Shown one piece after another: positions 1 to 7,803 of a stretch of 64,000 bases of DNA. Below the pieces are notes generated by a model. It was not told the origin of the DNA and searched no databases. It saw nothing but the letters and a program-made list of their open reading frames with translations. The DNA is taken from positions 62,001-126,000 of the forward strand of contig CAVONT010000002.1 in the NCBI GenBank assembly GCA_963697365.1. Reading direction: 5' to 3'. Within the stretch, counting starts at the first letter, position 1; each line of letters opens with the position of its first letter. Made by a program: the position numbers and the translations under genes. This DNA comes from CAIXZV01 sp963697365. Lineage in GTDB: Bacteria > Chloroflexota > Limnocylindria > Limnocylindrales > CSP1-4.

Positions 1-2
1 CC

Positions 3-416
3 GTCGTCGGATCGCTCCGCTGTGCCGGATCCCAGCGCCTCGTGCGTCTTGGCGTCAGCATGACCCATTTCAACGTCCTGACGCTGCTGCGCCACCACGA
101 TGCCATGTCGATGAGCCGGCTCGCCGAGGTGATCGGCACGTCGATGCCCAGCGTCACCGGCATCGTGGACCGCATGGAGGAACGGGGCCTCGTCGAGCGC
201 GTGCGCGTGCCCGACGACCGCCGCGTCGTCCTGGTCCGGCCCACCCAGGCCGGCCTCGACCTCGTCGACGAGGCCGAGCTCATCGGGAGCGACGTGTTCA
301 AGCGCGCGCTCGCCCGCCTCGGTGACCGCGACCTCGACGATCTCGCCCGGATCATGAACCGCCTGCGCGACGCGGTGGAGGCCGAGATGGCCACGCCCGC
401 CGCCACCGAGGAGTAG
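3..416 (+). CDS. MarR-family transcriptional regulator (5' partial)
   Basis: This is a winged-helix DNA-binding repressor-type protein. The visible part holds the recognition helix region (MSRLAEVIGTSMPSVTGIVD) followed by the beta wing with the DDRR signature and PTQAG, both typical of MarR. The reading frame stays open to the left window edge, so the N-terminal dimerisation helix is probably missing; the internal GTG at 42 is unlikely to be the real start. The stop lies 15 bases before the first ATG of a DHA2-type exporter. MarR genes placed directly before such exporters usually control them, so co-transcription and drug- or ligand-responsive derepression are likely. The family call is secure; the ligand is unknown. 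Confidence 0.85.
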   Translation, partial: VVGSLRCAGSQRLVRLGVSMTHFNVLTLLRHHDAMSMSRLAEVIGTSMPSVTGIVDRMEERGLVERVRVPDDRRVVLVRPTQAGLDLVDEAELIGSDVFKRALARLGDRDLDDLARIMNRLRDAVEAEMATPAATEE

Positions 417-431
417 GACTTGGAAGCACCC

Positions 432-2152
432 ATGTCCATGGAGCACCACGACGGCCCGACCCACGGCCTCGGGGCGCTCGACCTGCCCCACCGGCAGAAG
501 ATGGAGATCCTGTTCGCCATCCTGCTGGGCCTGTTCCTCGGCGCGCTGGACCAGACCATCGTCGCGGTCGCGCTGCCCACGATCATCACCGAGCTCGGCG
601 GCCAGTCGCTCTACACGTGGACGATCACGATCTACCTGCTGGCGAGCACGATCTCGGTCCCCTTCTACGGGAAGCTGTCCGACCTGTACGGCCGCAAGCC
701 GCTGCTGATGATCGGCATCACGATCTTCCTGATCGGCTCGGCGCTGTCGGGCCTCAGCCAGAACATGACCCAGCTGATCATCTTCCGGGGCATCCAGGGC
801 CTGGGCGCCGGCGCCCTCTTCCCGATCAGCCTCGCGGTCATCGGCGACCTGTTCAGCCCACAGGAGCGCGGCAAGTACCAGGGCCTGTTCGGCGCCGTGT
901 TCGGCATCGCGTCGATCCTCGGCCCGCTCCTCGGGGGCTGGCTGACGGAGAACGCGTCCTGGCACTGGATCTTCTTCGTCAACATCCCGATCGGCATCGT
1001 GGCGCTGGTGGTCATCGGCCGCCTGCTGCCGACGGTCAAGCGGCCGGACGCCTCGCGCAACCTCGACTACCTCGGCGGCGCCGTGTTCACGGTCGCCGTC
1101 GCCTCGTTCCTGATCGGCCTGACCAACAAGCAGACGATGGACTGGGACACCTTCGAGGTGGGCGGCCTGATCGCTGATCGGCCTCGCGCTCTGGGCGGTG
1201 TTCATCCTGATCGAGCGCAAGGCCAAGGAGCCGATCGTCCCGCTCGACCTGTGGAAGAGCCGGACGTACGCGTCGTCGATCATCGCCACGTTCCTGGTGT
1301 CGATCGGCTTCTTCGCCGCCGCCATCTGGCTGCCGCAGTGGTTCCAGTTCGTCCAGGGCGCCATCGCCCACGAACTCGGGGCTCTACACGCTGGCGCTGC
1401 TCGCCGGTGTGATCACCACCTCGGTGGGGTCGGGCATCGTGGTGTCGCGCACCGGGAAGTACAAGGCGGTCATCGTGGCAGGGCTCGCCGTGATGGCGCT
1501 CGGCCTGTTCCTGATGTCCAACATCCAGGCCGACACGCCCCTGCCGGTCCTGTGGGCGTGGATGTTCATCACGGGCCTGGGCATCGGACCCACGCTCGCG
1601 GTGTTCACGATCGTGGTCCAGAACGCGGTCCCGATGCGCTCCCTGGGCGTCGCGACGTCCAACCTGACGTTCTTCCGCCAGATCGGCGGTTCGGTCGGCC
1701 TGGCCGCCCTGGGCACGATCTTCGGGATCCGCCTCACCGAGGAGATCCCCAAGCAGATCGCCGCTGCAGGCGTCCCGGAGCAGGTGGTCAGCCAGTTCAC
1801 CGGCCAGGGCGGGGCCGGGGCCGACACGTCGGGTCTGCTGCAGTTCGGCGTGGACCTCGGCCAGAGCATCCTGTCCGGGATCCCCGAGCAGTTCCGGGCT
1901 GCCGTCGAGCCGATGATCGGCAAGATCGTCTTCGGCATCCACCAGGCGTTCAGCCTGGCGGTCGGCGAGGTGTTCTTCGTGGGCGTGTTCACGACGCTCG
2001 CCGCCCTCGTGGTCACCGTCCTGTTCATGAAGCAGCTGCCGCTGCGGAAGACGATGGGCCCGCGGCCTGCCGGGGCTGCCGGCGCCGAGGCCGCCGTGGG
2101 CGCCGACCTCCTCGAGGAAGGCGTGATCGAGGAGAACCCGCCGGTCGACTGA
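432..2152 (+). CDS. MFS multidrug exporter, DHA2 (EmrB/QacA-like), two frame breaks
   Basis: Proton-driven 14-helix exporter of the inner membrane. The N-terminal third has the DHA2 landmarks LDQTIVAVALPTI (helix 1), FYGKLSDLYGRKP (motif A) and RGIQGLGAGALFP. Later helices include the GLYTLALLAGVITT segment and a long extracytoplasmic loop before the last helix. The protein is in three frames: one extra base near 1173 (before LIGLALW) and one extra C in the run at 1367-1369 (before TNSGLYTL). Correcting both gives about 573 residues, the normal family length. ATG 432 or 438 is preferred to the TTG at 420. It follows the MarR gene and probably forms an operon with it. Substrate unknown. Confidence 0.85.
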
Positions 2153-2172
2153 CCTCGCTCCCCTCCTCCGCA

Positions 2173-2205
2173 CGGCCCGGCCGCACCCTCGTGGCGGCCG
2201 GGCCG
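2173..2205 (+). terminator. GC-rich hairpin after the MFS exporter
   Basis: A perfect 12-bp inverted repeat (CGGCCCGGCCGC and its complement) with a 9-base loop starts 21 bases after the exporter stop. There is no following T-run, so it may be a non-canonical terminator or an mRNA 3' stabiliser. Confidence 0.5.
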
Positions 2206-2254
2206 CTGTCGTCCCCGGCTTTCCAGCGGGTGCCGCCGCGGCTACCATCGGGGC

Positions 2255-2734
2255 GTGACGGACCTGCTCGCCTTCCGACCCGACCTCCTCGCCCCGGGGG
2301 CCGCGGGCGCCCCGTTCCGCACCGCGCTGCCGCTCGCGGACCTGCCGCCGGGCACCCTCCGGCGCGTGTCGCTTCGGGGATCGTCGACGTCCTGCTCGCC
2401 CACACGTCCGCCGGCATCTGCGCCGTGGACGACCGGTGCCCGCACATGTCGGCGCCGCTGTCGATCGGCGAGCTCGAGGGGTGCGTGGTCGCCTGCCCAC
2501 TGCACGCCGGACGGTTCGATCTCGCGTCCGGCGAGGTCGTCCAGATGCCCACCACCGGCGGCCTGCGGGCCGATGGCACGTATGTGCCCAACGTGGACGC
2601 CGCCCGACCGGGAGCCCAAGGAGGACCCACCCGGCAAGAAGACCGAGGCCCGCCGCCTGACCCGGGTCCGCCGCTTCCGGTACTACCCGGTGCGGGTGGT
2701 CGACGGCGTGATCGAGGTGGCGGTCCCGGCCTGA
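2255..2734 (+). CDS. Rieske [2Fe-2S] domain protein, two frame breaks
   Basis: Small soluble electron carrier of the Rieske ferredoxin type. The cluster ligands are visible: CPH at 2437-2445 and CPLH at 2494-2505, with 16 residues between, matching CxH-x(15-17)-CxxH. The start is GTG 2255 (MTDLLAFRPDLL). The middle, which carries the cluster, lies in a different frame from both ends. One base appears lost near 2370 and one gained near 2600, which restores the C-terminal end VRVVDGVIEVAVPA. The corrected length is about 159 residues. Stand-alone Rieske proteins usually feed electrons to oxygenases or act as the nitrite-reductase small-subunit type; no partner gene is adjacent. Confidence 0.8.
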   Translation: MTDLLAFRPDLLAPGAAGAPFRTALPLADLPPGTLRRVSLRGSSTSCSPTRPPASAPWTTGARTCRRRCRSASSRGAWSPAHCTPDGSISRPARSSRCPPPAACGPMARMCPTWTPPDREPKEDPPGKKTEARRLTRVRRFRYYPVRVVDGVIEVAVPA

Positions 2735-2790
2735 AGCAGACGGCCAGGGTCGGGTCCGGCCGACCTCGCTCTGCCTGGGGGGCGTGCCGG

Positions 2791-2941
2791 TGCCCACTCA
2801 AGTGGGCCAACCAGCGCGTGACCTGTCGCTTTGGCCCACCCCGTGGGCGATACCGCGCTTCCACGGCCCGAGACCCCGCATTCGGCCCAGCAGGTGGGCA
2901 GGCAGCGCACGGCACCCGACGGTAGGCCCACCCAGTGGGCA
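2791..2941. repeat. Four spaced GCCCAC/GTGGGC dyads
   Basis: Four imperfect palindromes built on GCCCAC-N(3-4)-GTGGGC occur at about 2791-2809, 2832-2849, 2884-2900 and 2925-2941. They lie in the 279-base gap between the convergent Rieske and EamA genes. Spacing is irregular (roughly 40-50 bases). No coding sense was found. They may be transcript-end hairpins or a REP-like or protein-binding array. Confidence 0.6.
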
Positions 2942-2947
2942 GTCGGG

Positions 2948-2987
2948 GTCATGCGGGCTCATGCGGCTCAGCAGGCTCATGCGGGCA
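2948..2987. repeat. Three short direct repeats (CTCATGCGG type)
   Basis: A nine-base motif close to CTCATGCGG occurs three times within 40 bases, immediately after the dyad cluster and before the EamA stop codon. It adds to the repeat patch; function unknown. Confidence 0.45.
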
Positions 2988-3013
2988 GGTCAGCACCGAC
3001 CCAGACCGCGGGC

Positions 3014-3973
3014 CTACCGGTTGCGCTCCACCACCAGGACGCTCCCGAGCACGATGAACCCGCCCACGATCTGCGCGGCCTCGAGCGTCTGCCCGAGGAC
3101 CAGCCACGCGATCGCCGAGGCGATGATCGGCTCCGTCATCCCCATCACCGATGCCTGTGACGCCCGCAGGTGCTGCATCGACAGCACCACGAGCGAGAAC
3201 GGCACCAAGGTGCCGGGCACCACCATCCACAGCATCGGCACGATCACCGGCACCACGGGCCCACCGTCGCCCGTCAACTGGATCGTGCCGCCGAGCGTCG
3301 CGAATGGGAAGTCCCAGACCGGCTGGACGAGTGCCCAGAAGAGGGCGGCGAAGCCCATGCCCCACATGGTGAGCGACACCGGGTCGCGGCGATCCGGCCC
3401 GCGGACCTGGCGGTCGCCCGCGATGAAGTAGAACGAGACGGAGACCGCCGCACCGAAGGCGCACAGCACCCCGAATGGATCGAGCGTCAGCCCACTCCAG
3501 ACCTGGCCGACGATCGCCAGGCCAAGCAGCGCCGTCCCCAGGGCCACCCACACGATCCTCTTGGTGGGATACCCGTAGCCGAAGCGGAACCAGACGGCCA
3601 CCATCAGGGGCGATGTGAACTCGATGAGCAGGGCGATGCCGATCGGAATGGTCATGATCGACACGAAGTAGAGGAACTGGGTGAAGGCGATGCCGACCAC
3701 CCCGTACGCCACCAGCAGGGGCAACTCCGCGCGCCGGATCCGCAGGGCGGACCGGTTGGTCAGGGCCACGAACACCAGCAGGATCAGGAACGACCCGGTC
3801 GCACGGAGCTGGGACAGGTCCGCCGCCTCGAGTCCGGCGAGGAGCATCGCCTTGACGATGATGCCGTTGACCGCGAACAGCAGGGCTGCGGCCAGGTACA
3901 GCGCGTAGCCGCGGAGTGGACGCGGGACGCGGGCTGGACGAACGCCCGGCAGCGGCTCGGCGACCTCGGTCAC
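3014..3973 (-). CDS. EamA/DMT-family transporter
   Basis: Inner-membrane protein of the drug/metabolite transporter superfamily with ten predicted helices arranged as two EamA halves. Examples are ALYLAAALLFAVNGIIVKAML in the first half and GMTEPIIASAIAWLVLGQTL near the C-terminus, the latter being the typical second-half signature. GTG 3973 is chosen because it overlaps the upstream LOG-family stop by four bases (GTGA), which gives 319 residues. An upstream in-frame extension lacks family similarity. It is the last gene of a minus-strand operon with F420-oxidoreductase, ArsC-like and LOG genes. Such transporters move amino acids, nucleosides or drugs; the substrate cannot be read here. Confidence 0.85.
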   Translation of the reverse strand: MTEVAEPLPGVRPARVPRPLRGYALYLAAALLFAVNGIIVKAMLLAGLEAADLSQLRATGSFLILLVFVALTNRSALRIRRAELPLLVAYGVVGIAFTQFLYFVSIMTIPIGIALLIEFTSPLMVAVWFRFGYGYPTKRIVWVALGTALLGLAIVGQVWSGLTLDPFGVLCAFGAAVSVSFYFIAGDRQVRGPDRRDPVSLTMWGMGFAALFWALVQPVWDFPFATLGGTIQLTGDGGPVVPVIVPMLWMVVPGTLVPFSLVVLSMQHLRASQASVMGMTEPIIASAIAWLVLGQTLEAAQIVGGFIVLGSVLVVERNR

Positions 3974-4765
3974 CCCGAGATGCCGTTCGCCTCCGCGTAG
4001 GCGGCGCAGATACGAGCCGCCTCGACGGGATCGTCGGTCAACTGGAGCAGGGCGAAGTCGTCGGCGCTGATCGTCCCCGCCGGCAGCTGGACATCGCGCA
4101 TCCACGCCAGCAGGCCCGCCCAGTACTCGGTCCCAACCAGGACCACCGGGAAGTTGCGGATCTTGCGGGTCTGGATGAGGGTCAGGCTCTCGAACAGCTC
4201 GTCGAGCGTCCCGAAGCCTCCCGGCAGGATGACGAACGCGTCCGCGTACTTCACGAACATCGTCTTGCGGGCGAAGAAGTAGTGGAATTCGACCGAGAGG
4301 TCCACGTACGTGTTGAGGTGCTGCTCGTGGGGCAGCTCGACGTTGCAGCCGATGGACAGACCGCCTGCCTCGTGGCAGCCGCGGTTGGCCGCCTCCATCG
4401 CGCCCGGACCACCGCCGGTGATGACCGCGAACCCGACCTTCGCGAGCTCACCGCCAACCCGCCGCGCCAGCTTCGTACTCGGGGCTGTCGGGGGGCACGC
4501 GGGCGGAGCCGAACACGGCGACCGCCTTGCCCACCCCTGCGAGCGCCTCGAACCCCTCGACGAACTCCGAGAGGATCCGCAACGCCCGCCACGGCTCCTC
4601 GTCCAGGAAGGCGGGCCGGTCGCGCCGCCCGGCGAGGAGGCGCTCGTCCTCGGTGGGGCGTGGTCCCCCGAGGCGGGCCTGGGTCTCCGGGCGCATCGAC
4701 ACCCGGCCGCGGCGCACGGTGCGCGCTCCGGCGTGATGCGGTGGCCGGTGGTCGTCGGTGGTCAT
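3970..4765 (-). CDS. LOG-family protein (TIGR00730), one frame break
   Basis: Rossmann-like protein of the lysine-decarboxylase-like LOG family, whose characterised members are cytokinin riboside 5'-monophosphate phosphoribohydrolases; some act as nucleotide hydrolases. The C-terminal half has PGGFGTLDE, matching the PGGxGTxxE active-site motif, and an upstream GGGPGAMEAANRG phosphate-binding stretch. The N-terminal half (GKAVAVFGSARVPPDSPEYE) is in another frame; one extra base near 4470 separates them. ATG 4765 overlaps the upstream ArsC-like stop (ATGA), indicating translational coupling. The corrected length of about 264 residues is normal for the long LOG subgroup. The physiological substrate is uncertain. 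Confidence 0.85.
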
Positions 4766-5244
4766 GCGCTCAGGATGCCACCGGGCGCAGCCGCGGGAAG
4801 GCGTCGTGCGCAGGGAAGGCGTCGTGCGCACGGCCCCTGCGCTGCCTGGGCTACTTCGGCTTCGCGAGCCAGGCCTTCCAGCGCGGTCTCGTCCTTGCCG
4901 ACGGTCACCGCATCGCCGTAGCGGACGAGCGGCAGCCTGATCAGCCTGACGTCGGCCAGGAGGCGCGCGCTGATCGCTGCCTCATCGCTGGCGAGAAAGG
5001 CGAGCCCCTGCTCCTTGTAGGGACGGCTGTCCGTGTCCAGCAGCGCGGCCGCGCCGAGCTTGTCCGTGAAGCGGCGCAGCTCGGCCGCAGCGATCGGCTT
5101 CTTGCGCAGGTCCACGAAGTGCACGACGATCCGTCGCTCACGGAAGAACCGCAACGCACCCCGGGTCGCGTTGGAGTCCTCGAGGCCGAAGACCTGGATG
5201 TTCGGCATCTTCCTGGTGGGCGTCTTGCCGAGCGGTGCGGGCAC
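4762..5244 (-). CDS. ArsC/Spx-like thioredoxin-fold protein lacking the catalytic Cys
   Basis: Resembles the arsenate reductase (ArsC/YffB/Spx) family: an N-terminal beta strand, helix with ATRGALRFFRERR, then HFVDLRKKPI and a C-terminal LPLVRYGDAVTVGKDE strand. The position of the usual CxxC or single catalytic Cys reads GLEDSNATRG, so no redox Cys is present there. The only cysteines are in a C-terminal tail made by an in-frame 18-bp duplication encoding CARRLP twice. Start GTG 5244, or ATG 5208. It sits 3 bases after the F420-type gene and overlaps the LOG gene. Arsenate reduction is unlikely by the known mechanism; a binding or adaptor role is possible. Confidence 0.7.
   Translation of the reverse strand: MPAPLGKTPTRKMPNIQVFGLEDSNATRGALRFFRERRIVVHFVDLRKKPIAAAELRRFTDKLGAAALLDTDSRPYKEQGLAFLASDEAAISARLLADVRLIRLPLVRYGDAVTVGKDETALEGLAREAEVAQAAQGPCARRLPCARRLPAAAPGGILSA
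4795..4830. repeat. 18-bp perfect tandem duplication inside a coding tail
   Basis: Two adjacent perfect copies of an 18-base unit (starting GGGAAGGCGTCG) lie in the 3' end of the ArsC-like gene. The unit length is a multiple of three, so it adds six residues (CARRLP) without breaking the frame. Confidence 0.85.
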
Positions 5245-5247
5245 GTG

Positions 5248-5715
5248 TCAGGCCTCCCTTGGCTCCAGCGTGAACACGGCGATTGGACGGTCCGTCCAGC
5301 GGGCGTAGTCCTCGTAGCCCGGGTACCCGGTGGTGGCGATGACCCACAGGCGGGCTCGCTCCTCGCCGAACGCCTCGCGGGCGCGGATCGGCCGTTCCTC
5401 ACGCCCGACGAGCACCCGGCCGTCGGGCGTCGCACGAAGGTTGCGCACCCAGGCGGGCTCGCGGTCGGAGCCGGCGTTGGAGCCGATGATGACCAGGTTC
5501 GGACCATCCCTGAACGCGAACAGCGGAACCTCGCGGCGGCGTCCCGTCATCGCGCCAACGGTGATCACGATCACATTGAGCACGCCGAAGTTGCGCCCCA
5601 CGGGCCATCGGCCGCCGGTCAGCCTGTAGGCGGGCGGGTGCAGGCGCGTGATCATCCGGCTCGTGCCGATCCTCCCGATCAGCCAGGAGAGCCGCTCGGA
5701 ACGCCGTATCGTCAT
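5248..5715 (-). CDS. Deazaflavin (F420)-dependent nitroreductase-family protein
   Basis: Split-beta-barrel protein of the Ddn/F420H2-dependent oxidoreductase family, about 155 residues. Family features are the RMITRLHPPAYRLTGGR start, the GRRREVPLFAFRDG strand pair, GSNAGSDREPAWVRNLRA (a highly typical stretch) and the C-terminal ARLWVIATTGYPGYEDYA. ATG 5715 is chosen over the GTG further out because family similarity begins there. First gene of a minus-strand operon with the ArsC-like, LOG and EamA genes, and divergent from the ACT-protein gene across a 53-base gap. Family members reduce quinones or xenobiotics, or degrade toxins, using F420; this substrate is unknown. Confidence 0.85.
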   Translation of the reverse strand: MTIRRSERLSWLIGRIGTSRMITRLHPPAYRLTGGRWPVGRNFGVLNVIVITVGAMTGRRREVPLFAFRDGPNLVIIGSNAGSDREPAWVRNLRATPDGRVLVGREERPIRAREAFGEERARLWVIATTGYPGYEDYARWTDRPIAVFTLEPREA

Positions 5716-5768
5716 GGGAGCGCAGGGTAGCGCCCCGCCCCGTACCATGGGTGGCCAGGAGGTTCCCC

Positions 5769-6041
5769 GTGTCCGTCTGGTTCACCGTCCAACTCGACGA
5801 CCGTCCCGGCGCACTGGCCGAGGTCGCCCAGGCGCTGGCCGATCGCGCTGTCAACATCACCGGCATCGTCGGGGTGGCCGAGGACACCGACGGCGCCCTG
5901 ATGCTCACCACCAGCGATGCCACCGCCACCCGGGATGCCTTCGCGGCGCTCGGGACCACGTTCGAGGAGCATGACCCCACGAGCGGCGGGGAGCCGTCCG
6001 GCTTCACGATCAGCTCCATCGTCGCCGGCCGCCCCGGCTGA
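5769..6041 (+). CDS. Single ACT-domain protein
   Basis: About 90 residues forming one ACT fold: the beta-alpha-beta start VWFTVQLDDRPGALAEVAQ has the ligand-binding Asp-Arg-Pro-Gly loop seen in amino-acid-sensing ACT domains. GTG 5769 is selected because a perfect AGGAGG lies six bases upstream (5757-5762); an earlier GTG at 5751 has no such site. It is followed after 38 bases by a second ACT-containing protein and then by exonuclease III, suggesting one transcript. It is probably a small-molecule sensor or regulatory subunit. The ligand is not identifiable. Confidence 0.8.
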   Translation: MSVWFTVQLDDRPGALAEVAQALADRAVNITGIVGVAEDTDGALMLTTSDATATRDAFAALGTTFEEHDPTSGGEPSGFTISSIVAGRPG

Positions 6042-6079
6042 TCCCTCGATCCAGGAAGCCCAGTCCCGGAGCGCCCTCC

Positions 6080-6784
6080 ATGCCCCGTCGCAGTCCCCAG
6101 CCGCTGCCGCCTGCCGTCGCCGTCCGCCTCGAGCTGCGTGACGAGCCAGGCGCGGTGGCATCGGTGAGCGCCGCGATCGGGGCCATCGGCGGCAGGGTGC
6201 GTGCCCTGGCGACCGTGCGCCGAGGTGGCCTCGCGGGGGCGCTGCCTGACGCGGCGGCGACCGTGACCGTCGAGGTCGAGGTCGAGGACGCAGACGAGGC
6301 CGCCGTGATCACCGCGCTCGAGGGCCTGCCCGAGGTGGACGTCATCCACCGCACCCGGCCGATGGGCAGGGTGTTCGGCAAGCGGGTGATCGTCGTGGGC
6401 GGCGGGGCACAGGTCGCCCAGGTCGCCCTGGGGGCCGTCACTGAGGCCGACCGTCACAACCTGCGCGGCGAGAAGATCTCCGTCGACACCATCCCGCTCG
6501 TGGGCGAGGACAACATCGCGTACGCCGTGCGCGCCGTGGCCGACCTGCCGCGCGCGAGGATGCTGGTGCTCGCGGGCTCGATCATGGGCGGCGACATCAG
6601 CCGCGCCGCGGACGAGCTGCGCGCGGTCGGCATCCCGATCATCGCGCTCAACATGGTCGGCTCCATCACCGAGCACGTGGACCTCGTCATCAGTGACCCG
6701 GTGCAGGCGGGGACGATGGCGGTCATGGCCGTCGCGGACACCGCGACGTTCGAACTTGCCAAGCAGAAGGGCCGCCGGTACTAG
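6080..6784 (+). CDS. ACT-domain protein with C-terminal DUF5612-like domain
   Basis: 234 residues. An N-terminal ACT domain (VAVRLELRDEPGAVASVSAA, residues about 12-95) is followed by a Rossmann-like domain with GKRVIVVGGGAQVAQVALGA and a conserved tail (IPIIALNMVGSITEHVDLVI, DPVQAGTMAVMAVADTA). This architecture is known mainly from archaeal proteins described as regulators of amino-acid metabolism containing an ACT domain; occurrence in bacteria is patchy. It lies between a single-ACT gene and xthA on the same strand. The glycine-rich loop suggests nucleotide binding, and the ACT part suggests amino-acid control. No reaction has been assigned. Confidence 0.75.
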   Translation: MPRRSPQPLPPAVAVRLELRDEPGAVASVSAAIGAIGGRVRALATVRRGGLAGALPDAAATVTVEVEVEDADEAAVITALEGLPEVDVIHRTRPMGRVFGKRVIVVGGGAQVAQVALGAVTEADRHNLRGEKISVDTIPLVGEDNIAYAVRAVADLPRARMLVLAGSIMGGDISRAADELRAVGIPIIALNMVGSITEHVDLVISDPVQAGTMAVMAVADTATFELAKQKGRRY

Positions 6785-6804
6785 GCAGCAGTCAGGGAGC
6801 GCCC

Positions 6805-7698
6805 GTGCGCATCGCGACCTGGAACGTCAACTCGCTGAAGGCCCGCCAGGAGGCGGTCGAGAAGTGGCTGGAGCGGGCCGCGCCCGACGTCCTGCTGATC
6901 CAGGAGACCAAGCTCTCCGACGCCGACGCGCCGGTGATGCCGATGCGCATGCTGGGCTACGAGATGGCCCACCACGGCGAGGGCCGCTGGAACGGCGTGG
7001 CGATCCTGTCCCGCGTCGGGATCGATGACATCGTCACCAACTTCGGCGACGGGCCGGTCCGCGACTCGTCCGCCGGAGCGGCGCTCACGGTGTCAGAGGA
7101 CGACTTCGACCCGTTCGGCGAGGCGCGCATGGTCTCCGCGGTATGCGGCGGCGTGCGGGTCGCCTCGCTCTACGCCCCCAATGGCCGCGAGGTCGGCTCG
7201 CCGTTCTTCGAGGGCAAGCTGCGCTGGTTCGACCGGCTCCTGCGCTGGCTGGAGGAGACACAGTCGCCGGATGCGCCCCTCGTGCTGGGCGGCGACTACA
7301 ACGTGACCCCGGCCGACATCGACGTGTGGAGCCCGGCCAGGGCGCACGGAGGCACCCATGTGTCCGAGCCCGAGCGCGAGGCACTTGCCCGGCTCCGTGC
7401 CTGGGGCCTGGCGGACACCTACCGGGAGCACAACTCCGAGAGCGGGCGGTTCTCCTGGTGGGACTACCGGGCAGGAATGTTCCACAAGAACGAGGGCATG
7501 CGGATCGACCTGCTGTACGCGACGGCGCCCGTGGCCTCGCGCGTGGTCTGGGCCGAGATCGACCGCGAGGCGCGCAAAGGCCCGCCGACGCCGTCCGACC
7601 ACACGCCGGTGGTGATCGACCTCGACGAGCCGGGGCGCCAGTTCGACGCCGGCTGGACAGGCGCACTCGAGCGCATCGCGGCTCGTTCGCGCCGCTGA
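6805..7698 (+). CDS. xthA: Exodeoxyribonuclease III
   Basis: Mg-dependent AP endonuclease and 3'-5' exonuclease of base-excision repair, EEP superfamily, 297 residues. Motifs in order: MRIATWNVNSLKAR, LLIQETKLSD (catalytic Glu), VRVASLYAPNGREVG, LVLGGDYNVTPADIDVW (DxN), FSWWDYRAG, MRIDLLYAT and the catalytic SDHTPV near the C-terminus. All expected acidic and His residues are present. Start GTG 6805, preceded by a GGGAG-like site. It is 20 bases downstream of the ACT/DUF5612-like gene. No unusual features. Confidence 0.95.
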   Translation: MRIATWNVNSLKARQEAVEKWLERAAPDVLLIQETKLSDADAPVMPMRMLGYEMAHHGEGRWNGVAILSRVGIDDIVTNFGDGPVRDSSAGAALTVSEDDFDPFGEARMVSAVCGGVRVASLYAPNGREVGSPFFEGKLRWFDRLLRWLEETQSPDAPLVLGGDYNVTPADIDVWSPARAHGGTHVSEPEREALARLRAWGLADTYREHNSESGRFSWWDYRAGMFHKNEGMRIDLLYATAPVASRVVWAEIDREARKGPPTPSDHTPVVIDLDEPGRQFDAGWTGALERIAARSRR

Positions 7699-7803
7699 GC
7701 GCGGCTCGCACCCGCGAAGGGTCCGTCTGGCCCCTGCGCCACCGCGCCATCAGGCATCAACGTCCAGCCAGTGCGTCCCATGCCCGGGCGCGAGGAGGGA
7801 GAC

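Noticed and set aside
1280..2797. 505-codon minus-strand open frame opposite the MFS exporter
   Set aside because: Arg/Gly/His-rich shadow of high-GC coding sequence; no family sense, while the plus strand has clear MFS motifs.
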